Below are positions 1 to 5,966 of a DNA stretch of 15,902 nucleotides, piece after piece (the stretch's first letter is position 1; each line of letters opens with the position of its first letter). The stretch is taken from NCBI GenBank assembly GCA_024277955.1, contig JAJRUE010000187.1, positions 1 to 15,902 on the forward strand, given 5' to 3'. Position numbers and translations under genes: made by a program. The stretch is from Alphaproteobacteria bacterium. Its GTDB lineage: Bacteria; Pseudomonadota; Alphaproteobacteria; Rhodobacterales; Rhodobacteraceae. Under the pieces are notes generated by a model. The model worked only from the letters and a program-made list of their open reading frames with translations, was not told the origin of the DNA and made no database searches.

Positions 1-450
1 GAGGCCGCCGACCGGGCCTTCATCCTTTACGATCCGGGCAGCGACGAAGAGGCGATGCACGCATCGCTCTTTGACCGGCAGAACGTGACCCGCATCCGCT
101 GCCGCTACCAGAACGGCCAGATCGAACGCTTCCTGCGCCGCGCCGACCTGCTGAAACCGCTGCTGAACATCGCCGCGACGCGCGATCTGCAGCCGCTGGA
201 TTTCTACCGCGCCCTGCGCGCCCGGCGCGACTACCTGCCCTATTTGCGCGCCTTCCTGCACGAGTTGGAGACCGAACGCCGCCCCTGGCTGATCGCGCTG
301 ATGTGCCGCTCGGTGCTGCGGCGCGTCAACATCCCGCGTTTCCAGCGGCAACTGTCGCTGGCGCTGCGCGAACTGGAACGCAAGGGCCTGGCCCTGCCGC
401 CCGACCCCGGCGGCGCCAGCCAGCCCGCCCCCAGCCGCGAACCGGCCTGA
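1..450 (+). CDS. Conserved hypothetical protein, C-terminal part (5' end outside window)
   Basis: The reading frame is open from the first base and ends in TGA at 448-450, giving the last 149 residues of a longer protein. An internal ATG lies at 55, but the codons before it (starting EAADRAFILYDPG) read as ordinary protein, so the true start is upstream of the window. The piece is rich in Arg and Leu with helical stretches, a cluster of aromatic and basic residues near the middle (DFYRALRARRDYLPYLRAF), and a Pro/Ala-rich tail. I see no catalytic motif. It resembles the C-terminal half of a Rhodobacterales protein often labelled phosphoadenosine phosphosulfate reductase in annotations. That is memory-based, and nothing visible here supports that enzymatic activity. 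It converges on the HD-domain gene, from which a C-rich spacer separates it. Confidence 0.75.
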   Translation, partial: EAADRAFILYDPGSDEEAMHASLFDRQNVTRIRCRYQNGQIERFLRRADLLKPLLNIAATRDLQPLDFYRALRARRDYLPYLRAFLHELETERRPWLIALMCRSVLRRVNIPRFQRQLSLALRELERKGLALPPDPGGASQPAPSREPA

Positions 451-564
451 GCCCCGGCCCGGCACCCCCGGCGGCCCCGGCCCCCGGCCTGCAGGCACGC
501 CGCCCGGCCCCGCCGCCAAAGCCAGCCGTCATGCCGCCCCCCGGCCAGCCCCCCTGCCAGCCCC
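451..564. other. C-rich spacer between convergent genes, candidate G-quadruplex on the minus strand
   Basis: The 114-base gap between the two convergent stop codons is strongly C-rich on the plus strand. At 452-485 there are five runs of three to five C (452-455, 458-460, 465-469, 475-478, 481-485) separated by 2 to 5 bases. The minus strand therefore fits the usual G3+N1-7 quadruplex pattern. No T-run terminator is seen. In DNA this GC-rich the pattern could arise by chance. Confidence 0.4.
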
Positions 565-1107
565 TCAGCCAGCCAGGGCCGCCCTCGCCTGCGCCACGGC
601 CGCGTCGAACGCCGCTTCCAGCGCCGCATCCACGCCACGGCACCCGGCAACCACCTCTTGCGCCCAGTCCACATAGGCCGCGCGGCGCGCATCGTCCCAA
701 TCCGCGGGCGGGCTTTCCGCCAGCGCCATCAGGTTCGAAGCCTTGTCCGCCAGCTTGATCCGCCGGTCATGTTCGGACATGTGCGGCGCGTGTTCCACCT
801 GCAGGCGCTTGCGTTCGGCCTTTGGCAGCGACTTGTCGTCGGTGACCTCCATCACCAGCGCCGCCACATCGTCGCCAAAGCGCGCGGCGATCTCGGCCCC
901 GGTGCCGGCGGTATCCTCGACGATGTCATGCAGCAGCGCCCCCAGCACCAGCAGCCGGTCCGGCCCGTGGCGCGAACGCGCGACCCGGTCGGCGACCTCG
1001 ATCACATGGTTCACATAGGGTTCGCCAGCCGCCCCCTTGCGCCGCTGCGCCGCATGGCGTTGCGCCGCGTAATGGCAGGCGGCGGCAAATTCCTTCAACT
1101 CGTCCAT
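565..1107 (-). CDS. HD-domain phosphohydrolase, single-domain (p)ppGpp hydrolase-like (SAH/MESH1 type)
   Basis: This 180-residue protein is about the size of the stand-alone alarmone hydrolases related to the HD domain of RelA/SpoT. The family signatures are present: QRRKG..GEPYVNH (residues 21-34, metal-ligand His34), LLHDIVEDT (58-66, HD pair His60/Asp61 and the ED pair Glu64/Asp65), and IKLADKASNL (117-126, metal-ligand Asp121). Known family members remove the 3'-pyrophosphate of (p)ppGpp with Mn2+, and some MESH1 homologues also act on NADPH; the substrate here is inferred. No synthetase, TGS or ACT domain is present. ATG at 1105-1107 has a GGAAAGGA ribosome site about 6 bases upstream, which supports this start. 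It is divergent from pyrC, with a 338-base gap between the two starts. Confidence 0.85.
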   Translation of the reverse strand: MDELKEFAAACHYAAQRHAAQRRKGAAGEPYVNHVIEVADRVARSRHGPDRLLVLGALLHDIVEDTAGTGAEIAARFGDDVAALVMEVTDDKSLPKAERKRLQVEHAPHMSEHDRRIKLADKASNLMALAESPPADWDDARRAAYVDWAQEVVAGCRGVDAALEAAFDAAVAQARAALAG

Positions 1108-1445
1108 GTTTCATCCTTTCCCGGCCCGCGCCACCGCGCGCCCGGCATGCCCAAACGGCACCCCGGCGCGTTCTGACGCCGCCGATTTCTCGGGTTGCAG
1201 TTTCGTTTCAGGTCGCGACTGTCGGACAATCTCGCTGCCCGACGGACTTGCTGTGACGATCTCGCTGCCTGGTGGTTTTGCTGTGGGATCGGTGCAGGCA
1301 TCGCCCGCGCGCCCCACCGGCCGGCTTTCCGGCCGCTACAACCTCAGTCTATGGCCATGCAGCGCGATTTTCAACCGCCAGGGCGCGCAAAAGGCGGCCA
1401 AACTCTCTGGCGCGCGAGCGCGCGATTGTGTAAGCCCTGCCGGCA
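1108..1445. other. Gene-free divergent region upstream of pyrC
   Basis: These 338 bases separate two divergent starts and should hold both promoters. I found no convincing -35/-10 pair for either. Visible structure consists of the imperfect 30-bp tandem duplication at 1226-1285 (listed separately) and a 5-bp GCGC-type hairpin at 1411-1424 just before pyrC. Open frames cross it on both strands, but they have no ribosome site and no recognisable product. Confidence 0.5.
1226..1285. repeat. Imperfect 30-bp tandem duplication upstream of pyrC
   Basis: Two adjacent 30-base units, 1226-1255 and 1256-1285, match at 24 of 30 positions. Both contain ATCTCGCTGCC near the left and TTGCTGTG at the right end. 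The differences cluster in the middle of the unit. Read as protein on the plus strand it gives TISLPDGLAV then TISLPGGFAV, but no credible gene contains it. It could be a diverged tandem operator or the remnant of a small repeat element. Confidence 0.6.
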
Positions 1446-2483
1446 ATGACCCGGACCCTTACTCTGCGCCGTCCCGACGACTGGCACCTGCACCTGCGCG
1501 ACGGCGCCATGCTGGCCGCCGTTCTGCCGGAAACCGCCCGCCATTTCGCCCGCGCCATCGTCATGCCCAACCTGGTGCCCCCGGTGGTGACCACGGCCCA
1601 GGCCAGCGCCTATCGCGACCGCATCCTTGCCGCCCTGCCGCCGGGCAGCAGCTTTGAGCCGCTGATGACGCTCTACCTCACCGAAGACACCGACCCCGAC
1701 GACGTGGCCCAGGGCGCGGCCCGGGGCCTGATCCACGCGGTCAAGCTCTACCCCGCCGGCGCCACCACCAATTCGGCCTCGGGGGTCAGCGACTTCGACC
1801 GCATCCACCCGGTGCTGGAGCGCATGGCCAAGATCGGCCTGCCGCTGTGCGTCCACGGCGAAACCACCGATCCCGAGATCGACATCTTCGACCGCGAAGC
1901 CGTGTTCATCGCGCGCACCCTGGACCCGATCCGCCGCGCCCACCCCGGCTTGCGGGTGGTGATGGAACACGTCACCACCAGCGACGCGGTGGACTATGTG
2001 ACCGACGCCGGCGACAGCCTGGCCGCCACTATCACCACCCACCACCTGGTGATCAACCGCAACCACATCCTGGCCGGCGGCATCCGGCCGCATTACTACT
2101 GCCTGCCGGTGGCCAAGCGCGAAACCCACCGCCGCGCGCTGCTGCGCGCCGCCACCTCGGGCCACGCCCGCTTCTTCCTGGGCACCGACAGCGCCCCGCA
2201 CCCGGACGCGGCGAAACTCGCGCCTTGCGGCTGCGCCGGCTGCTTTACCGCCACCAACACGCTGTCGATCCTGGCCGAAGTGTTCGACCGCGAAGACGCC
2301 CTGCCGAACCTCGAAGCCTTCACCTCGCTCAACGGCCCCGCCTTCTACCGGCTGCCGGCGAACGAAGACCGGATCACCCTCAGGCGCACCCCCCCCGACC
2401 ACCCGGCGCAGATCGAAACCGCCGACGGCCCGCTCACCGTCTTCGACCCGGGTTTCGCGCTCAACTGGAGCGTCGCGCCCTGA
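1446..2483 (+). CDS. pyrC: Dihydroorotase, class II (PyrC)
   Basis: Catalyses reversible cyclisation of N-carbamoyl-L-aspartate to dihydroorotate, the third step of de novo pyrimidine synthesis, in the cytosol. The 345 residues align along their length with the homodimeric E. coli-type enzyme (348 residues). Binuclear zinc ligands are all in place: His14 and His16 in DDWHLHLRDG, the lysine that becomes carboxylated (Lys100, AVKLYP), His137 (CVHGET), His175 (MEHVTT) and Asp248 (LGTDSAPH). The CGCAGCF segment typical of class II follows. ATG at 1446 is the first usable start, since an in-frame TAA lies 15 bases upstream. There is no clear ribosome site. pyrE follows after 64 bases that hold a repeat element, so co-transcription is likely but not shown. 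Confidence 0.97.
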   Translation: MTRTLTLRRPDDWHLHLRDGAMLAAVLPETARHFARAIVMPNLVPPVVTTAQASAYRDRILAALPPGSSFEPLMTLYLTEDTDPDDVAQGAARGLIHAVKLYPAGATTNSASGVSDFDRIHPVLERMAKIGLPLCVHGETTDPEIDIFDREAVFIARTLDPIRRAHPGLRVVMEHVTTSDAVDYVTDAGDSLAATITTHHLVINRNHILAGGIRPHYYCLPVAKRETHRRALLRAATSGHARFFLGTDSAPHPDAAKLAPCGCAGCFTATNTLSILAEVFDREDALPNLEAFTSLNGPAFYRLPANEDRITLRRTPPDHPAQIETADGPLTVFDPGFALNWSVAP

Positions 2484-2525
2484 CCTTCTTCTGTCCCGAA
2501 ATATCCCCGCCGGAGGCAACCTCCG
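2484..2525 (+). repeat. Intergenic repeat with hairpin, copy A (pyrC-pyrE)
   Basis: A 34-base core, 2484-2517, begins right after the pyrC stop and matches 8543-8576 at 33 of 34 positions. Core landmarks are CCTTCTTCTGTCCC, AAATATCCCCG and CCGGAGGC. The right end of the core merges into a hairpin: CGGAGG (2511-2516), loop CAA, CCTCCG (2520-2525). The pyrE start follows 22 bases later. I recall similar motifs dispersed in Rhodobacterales genomes; no count was possible here. Confidence 0.75.
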
Positions 2526-2547
2526 CCCACCACAAGGACCGCCGCAG

Positions 2548-3222
2548 ATGATCCCCAGCTCGTTTCCCGCCAAACAGGAGATCGCCCGCCTTTCCGCCGG
2601 CATGCTGCTGGAAATCGGCGCCGTCGATTTCCGCCCCGACGATCCCTTCACGCTGGCTTCGGGCCTGCCGTCGCCGACCTACGTCGACTGCCGCAAGCTG
2701 ATTTCGTATCCGCGCATCCGCGCAACGCTGATGGATTTCCTGACCGTCACGGTGATGCGCGACGCGGGCTTTGAAGCCTTCGACAATATCGCGGGCGGCG
2801 AAACCGCCGGCATCCCCTTTGCCGCACTTGTGGCCGAACGCATGGCCCTGCCGATGAGCTACGTGCGCAAGAAACCCAAGGGCTACGGCCGCAACGCCCG
2901 GATCGAGGGCAACATGGCAGAAGGCGACCGGGTGCTGCTGGTGGAAGACCTGACCACCGACGGCGGCTCAAAGATCTCGTTCGTCGAGGCGATTCGCGAA
3001 ACCGGCGCGCAATGCGCCCACACGGCGGTGATCTTCTTTTACGACATCTTCCCCGACACCCGTGAAAACCTCGCCGCCCATGGGATAAGCCTGCACAGCC
3101 TGTGCACCTGGTGGGACGTGCTGGCCGAAGCCCGCGCCCGCTCGAGCTTCGGCACCGAAGTTCTTGACGAGGTTGAACGTTTCCTGAAAGCGCCCCGCGC
3201 CTGGCAGGACGCCCGCGGCTGA
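2548..3222 (+). CDS. pyrE: Orotate phosphoribosyltransferase (PyrE)
   Basis: Transfers the phosphoribosyl group of PRPP to orotate to give OMP, the fifth step of pyrimidine synthesis. The 224 residues carry the type I PRTase signature VLLVEDLTTDGGSK (129-142), in which the acidic pair Glu133/Asp134 and the following loop bind PRPP ribose and phosphate. They also carry the flexible catalytic-loop segment YVRKKPKGYGR (105-115) with its conserved lysines, and the N-terminal SGLPSPTYVDCRK substrate region near residues 38-50. The ATG is preceded by AAGGA with 9-base spacing. pyrC lies directly upstream on the same strand, consistent with a pyr unit. Twin inverted repeats follow the stop and may end transcription before dnaB. 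Confidence 0.97.
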   Translation: MIPSSFPAKQEIARLSAGMLLEIGAVDFRPDDPFTLASGLPSPTYVDCRKLISYPRIRATLMDFLTVTVMRDAGFEAFDNIAGGETAGIPFAALVAERMALPMSYVRKKPKGYGRNARIEGNMAEGDRVLLVEDLTTDGGSKISFVEAIRETGAQCAHTAVIFFYDIFPDTRENLAAHGISLHSLCTWWDVLAEARARSSFGTEVLDEVERFLKAPRAWQDARG

Positions 3223-3236
3223 CCCGACCGGGGGAA

Positions 3237-3286
3237 CCGTTTTCTTTCAAAGAAAACGGCGCGAAATCTTTCAAAGATTTCGCGCC
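3237..3286. repeat. Two adjacent long hairpins with a shared core; possible pyrE terminator
   Basis: Hairpin 1 (3237-3259) has CCGTTTTCTTT paired with AAAGAAAACGG. Hairpin 2 (3258-3286) has GGCGCGAAATCTTT paired with AAAGATTTCGCGCC. Each has a single unpaired C at its centre (3248 and 3272). Both contain the 11-base core TCTTTCAAAGA, with centres 24 bases apart. No run of T follows, so this is not a textbook intrinsic terminator, although the position just after pyrE suits one. The two share two bases at the junction, so full-length versions compete slightly. Confidence 0.75.
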
Positions 3287-3366
3287 CGCGCACCACAGGA
3301 TATTGACCCAAAGCCCCAAATCACCGCAATATGCGGTAGCCCGAACGCGCCGGCCCCGGGCCGAAA

Positions 3367-3375
3367 TTATCCACA
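3367..3375 (+). promoter_or_regulatory. Perfect DnaA box upstream of dnaB
   Basis: TTATCCACA at 3367-3375 is an exact match to the consensus high-affinity DnaA box. It lies 72 bases before the dnaB start and 12 bases upstream of the candidate -35 element. DnaA is the replication initiator and also acts as a transcription factor in bacteria. A box in this position suggests DnaA control of the replicative helicase gene. That role is inferred; only the sequence match and position are seen. Confidence 0.7.
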
Positions 3376-3387
3376 GAAATATACATT

Positions 3388-3415
3388 TTGACCGCCGCGC
3401 AGGCCATGCTTTAGA
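3388..3415 (+). promoter_or_regulatory. Candidate sigma-70 promoter of dnaB
   Basis: TTGACC (3388-3393) followed after 16 bases by TTTAGA (3410-3415) is the best promoter-like pair in the leader. The -35 matches five of six consensus positions; the -10 is weak. A second TTGACC lies at 3303-3308 without a good -10. A small hairpin, CCGCA-ATA-TGCGG, sits at 3324-3336 further upstream. Confidence 0.35.
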
Positions 3416-3447
3416 CAGGGCGAAAATCAGGGGACAGCACGCAGAAC

Positions 3448-4941
3448 ATGACCGAAATACGGGCAATACAGGCGGACGGGCAGGCAGAACAGACCGATGG
3501 CACCCTGCCCCACAACATCGAGGCCGAACAGCAGCTGCTGGGCGCAATTCTGACCAACAACGACATCTACGACCGGATCGCCGCGGTGGTCAAAGCCCAG
3601 CATTTCTACGACCCGGTGCACCAGCGCATCTTCGAGATCGCCCAGACCCGGATCGCCAAGAACGCGCTGGCCTCGCCGGTGACGCTCAAGGCGTTCCTCG
3701 AAGACGACGAGGGTCTGCGCGAACTGGGCGGCACCAAATATCTCGCGCGTCTCGCCGGGGCGGCGGTGTCGTCCTTTGCGGCGCGCGATTACGCGCAGAT
3801 GATCTACGATCTGGCGATCCGGCGCGAACTGATGGCGCTGGGCCACGAGATCGCCGACAAGGCCGCGCGGGTCGAAGTGTCGAGCGAACCCAAGGAGCAG
3901 ATCGTCGAGGCCGAACAGGCGCTTTACGCGCTGGGCGAACAGGGCCAGACCGACAGCGGCTTTCAGTCGTTCCTGCGCGCGGTCACCGACGCCGTCAACG
4001 TCGCCAATGCCGCCTACCAGCGCGAAGGCGGGCTGGCGGGGCTGTCCACCGGCCTGAACGACCTGGACAAGAAACTGGGCGGTCTGCACAGGTCGGACCT
4101 GCTGATCCTCGCCGGGCGGCCGTCGATGGGCAAGACCTCGCTGGCCACCAACATCGCCTTCAACATCGCCAAGCGCTACAAGCGCGGCGCCCTGCCCGAC
4201 GGCAGCGAAGGCGCGGTGGATGGCGGTGTCGTGGGGTTCTTTTCCCTTGAGATGAGCGCCGAGCAGCTGGCCGCGCGGATCTTGTCCGAAGCCTCGGAAG
4301 TGCCTTCGGAACAGATCCGCCGCGGCGACATGACCGAAGAGGAATTCCGCCGCTTCGTGGACGCCGCCAAGCAGCTCGAAGCCTGCCCGCTGTACATCGA
4401 CGACACCCCGGCGCTGCCGATCAGCCAGCTGGCCGCCCGTGCCCGGCGGCTGAAACGCACCCACGGGCTCGACGCGCTGTTTGTCGACTACCTGCAGCTG
4501 GTGCGCCCGGCCAGCGCCAAGGACAGCCGGGTGAACGAGGTTTCCGAGATCACCCAGGGGCTCAAGGCCATCGCCAAGGAACTGGACATCCCGGTGGTGG
4601 CGCTGTCGCAGCTGTCGCGCCAGGTGGAAAACCGCGATGACAAGCGGCCGCAACTGTCGGACCTGCGCGAAAGCGGCTCGATCGAGCAGGACGCCGACGT
4701 GGTGATGTTCGTGTTCCGCGAGGAATATTACAAGGAACGCGAAAAGCCCGGCGATCACGAGCTTGACAAGATGGCCGCCTGGCAGGATGAGATGGAAAAG
4801 CTGCACGGCAAGGCCGAGGTGATCATCGGCAAGCAGCGCCACGGCCCGATCGGGCATGTGGAACTGTCCTTCGAGGGCCAGTTCACCCGCTTCGGCAACC
4901 TGGTCAAACCCTGGCAACAACGCGGCGACAGCGATTTCTGA
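3448..4941 (+). CDS. dnaB: Replicative DNA helicase (DnaB)
   Basis: Hexameric ATP-driven 5'-3' helicase that unwinds the replication fork and binds primase. The 497 residues show the N-terminal DnaB domain (about 20-125, starting at LPHNIEAEQQLLGAIL), a linker, and a RecA-like C-terminal domain. This has Walker A GRPSMGKTS (223-231), FFSLEM (254-259), Walker B FVDYLQL with Asp347, the SQLSRQVE segment (397-404), and SDLRESGSIEQDAD (414-427) with the family Arg-Glu-Ser-Gly. The start fits family length. The ribosome site is poor (AGGGGA about 14 bases upstream). There is no intein. Upstream lie a DnaA box, a candidate promoter and twin hairpins. The downstream neighbour converges. Confidence 0.97.
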   Translation: MTEIRAIQADGQAEQTDGTLPHNIEAEQQLLGAILTNNDIYDRIAAVVKAQHFYDPVHQRIFEIAQTRIAKNALASPVTLKAFLEDDEGLRELGGTKYLARLAGAAVSSFAARDYAQMIYDLAIRRELMALGHEIADKAARVEVSSEPKEQIVEAEQALYALGEQGQTDSGFQSFLRAVTDAVNVANAAYQREGGLAGLSTGLNDLDKKLGGLHRSDLLILAGRPSMGKTSLATNIAFNIAKRYKRGALPDGSEGAVDGGVVGFFSLEMSAEQLAARILSEASEVPSEQIRRGDMTEEEFRRFVDAAKQLEACPLYIDDTPALPISQLAARARRLKRTHGLDALFVDYLQLVRPASAKDSRVNEVSEITQGLKAIAKELDIPVVALSQLSRQVENRDDKRPQLSDLRESGSIEQDADVVMFVFREEYYKEREKPGDHELDKMAAWQDEMEKLHGKAEVIIGKQRHGPIGHVELSFEGQFTRFGNLVKPWQQRGDSDF

Positions 4942-4945
4942 CCAA

Positions 4946-4961
4946 GGGCGCGCATGCGCCC
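4946..4961. terminator. Small GC hairpin after dnaB
   Basis: GGGCGC-GCAT-GCGCCC starts 4 bases after the dnaB stop. No T-run follows, so it is a weak terminator candidate. The rest of the 132-base gap to the convergent gene shows nothing clear. Confidence 0.3.
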
Positions 4962-5073
4962 TGCGCCCCGAATACCCGTCGCGGCAGGTTGAACTCGCCA
5001 GCCCCCGGTCGCCATGCGCCCCGGGACGGTGCGCATGCGATCAAACGCAGGTGCTTTGGGTTGCCCTGTGGCG

Positions 5074-5745
5074 TCAGGCGCGCTGCGAACGGCGCCGCGT
5101 GGCAAAGGCGGCAAACCCGAGCGCCCCGGCCAGCAGCCAGAACCCGCCCGGCAGGGGCACCACGCCAACCTCTGTATCCTGCGGCGACAGGCGCAGGTTG
5201 TCGATGGTGAGCGAGCCGCAATAGGTGTCGCACCAGGCCTGCCCCGGTCCGGTGGGCAGGCTCATGCCCGGCCACAGCACCGTGTGCGGCCAGCTGGGGC
5301 CGGTGAAACTGATCTGCAGCGACGTAAGCCCGGTGAAGGCCGCCGAGAACAGGTAGTTCACGATCGAACCGCCGGTCAGGCTACCAACCGCGCGCGCCAC
5401 CTCGACCCCGTCGCGATAGCCGGTCCAGCGGAAATTGTTGAAGGCCTTGGGCAAGGGGCCGATGCGGCTCGACACCATCAGCCGCTGAATGCCCGACATG
5501 TCGACCGACAGGGCGTCAAACAGGCCGCCGGTCACAAGCTGGAACATCGAAGACAGCTGACCGCCCGAATCGTCGTGCAGATACAGGCTTCCGCCGGACG
5601 AATAGGCAGAGCCGTTGGAAAAGGAGACACCGCTTTCCACCTGCGCGCCAATCGGCGGGCCGTCGAATTTCAACGTGACCGTAGATGCCACAGCCGCGAA
5701 TGAAATCAGGGAAAAACAAAAGGTTAAGGCTGCAAGCCGCTTCAT
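5074..5745 (-). CDS. Exported protein with C-terminal VPLP-type CTERM sorting signal
   Basis: The 223-residue protein has an N-terminal signal peptide (MKRLAALTF..., ending about residue 21 at AVAS). The body is rich in Gly, Ser, Thr and Phe, suggesting beta structure, with a CDTYC pair near residues 181-185. The last 28 residues are a PEP-CTERM-like tail of the VPLPA class: VPLPGG, a hydrophobic helix (FWLLAGALGFAAFA), then a basic end (RRRSQRA). Such tails are recognised by exosortases, which anchor or release the substrate at the envelope. No exosortase gene is in the window. The ATG at 5743-5745 is preferred; an in-frame GTG at 5749-5751 would add two residues. The passenger part is not one I recognise. 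A secreted matrix or adhesion role is only a guess from the class. Confidence 0.85.
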   Translation of the reverse strand: MKRLAALTFCFSLISFAAVASTVTLKFDGPPIGAQVESGVSFSNGSAYSSGGSLYLHDDSGGQLSSMFQLVTGGLFDALSVDMSGIQRLMVSSRIGPLPKAFNNFRWTGYRDGVEVARAVGSLTGGSIVNYLFSAAFTGLTSLQISFTGPSWPHTVLWPGMSLPTGPGQAWCDTYCGSLTIDNLRLSPQDTEVGVVPLPGGFWLLAGALGFAAFATRRRSQRA

Positions 5746-5966
5746 TTCCACACACCGTTTACCAAGTTACACGAAAATTCACCCAAGCTTGGTAGCCTTC
5801 GCCCACCCGTTGGTCAAGCCGCGGACGCCGATTGTGCACATCGTCGCAACAAAGCCGGGGATTCGATGCAACAACCCCGCGCATTGGCCCGGCAGCGCCC
5901 CGGCGACCGCCCCGCGCCGACGGTTTCGGCTTGCCAGCCGCGCCCGACCCCGGCAAAACACGCCGC
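5746..5966. other. Divergent intergenic region between the VPLP-CTERM gene and alr
   Basis: These 221 bases should hold promoters for both genes. ACCAAG at 5761-5766 is mirrored by CTTGGT at 5788-5793, and the right arm lies in a 10-bp palindrome CCAAGCTTGG (5783-5792). GCAACAA occurs at 5846-5852 and again at 5868-5874, 22 bases apart, about two helical turns. These are operator-like, but each could be chance. No clear -35/-10 was found. Confidence 0.35.

Noticed and set aside
1371..2651. 426-codon minus-strand open frame opposite pyrC
   Set aside because: Shadow frame; Gly/Val/Arg-rich product with no motifs, and pyrC has all its metal ligands.
3427..4920. 497-codon open frame on the minus strand opposite dnaB
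   Set aside because: It is an exact shadow of dnaB caused by GC-rich codon bias. The product lacks recognisable motifs and ribosome site, while dnaB carries every family motif.
5744..5752. DnaA-box-like ATTTCCACA
   Set aside because: One mismatch to the relaxed consensus and it overlaps the start codon of the VPLP-CTERM gene; no replication gene nearby. Treated as chance.
5832..5966. Upstream start that would extend alanine racemase by 45 residues
   Set aside because: The extra part is Pro/Arg-rich and unlike the family, which normally starts close to the MSRATLTIDTGAI segment.
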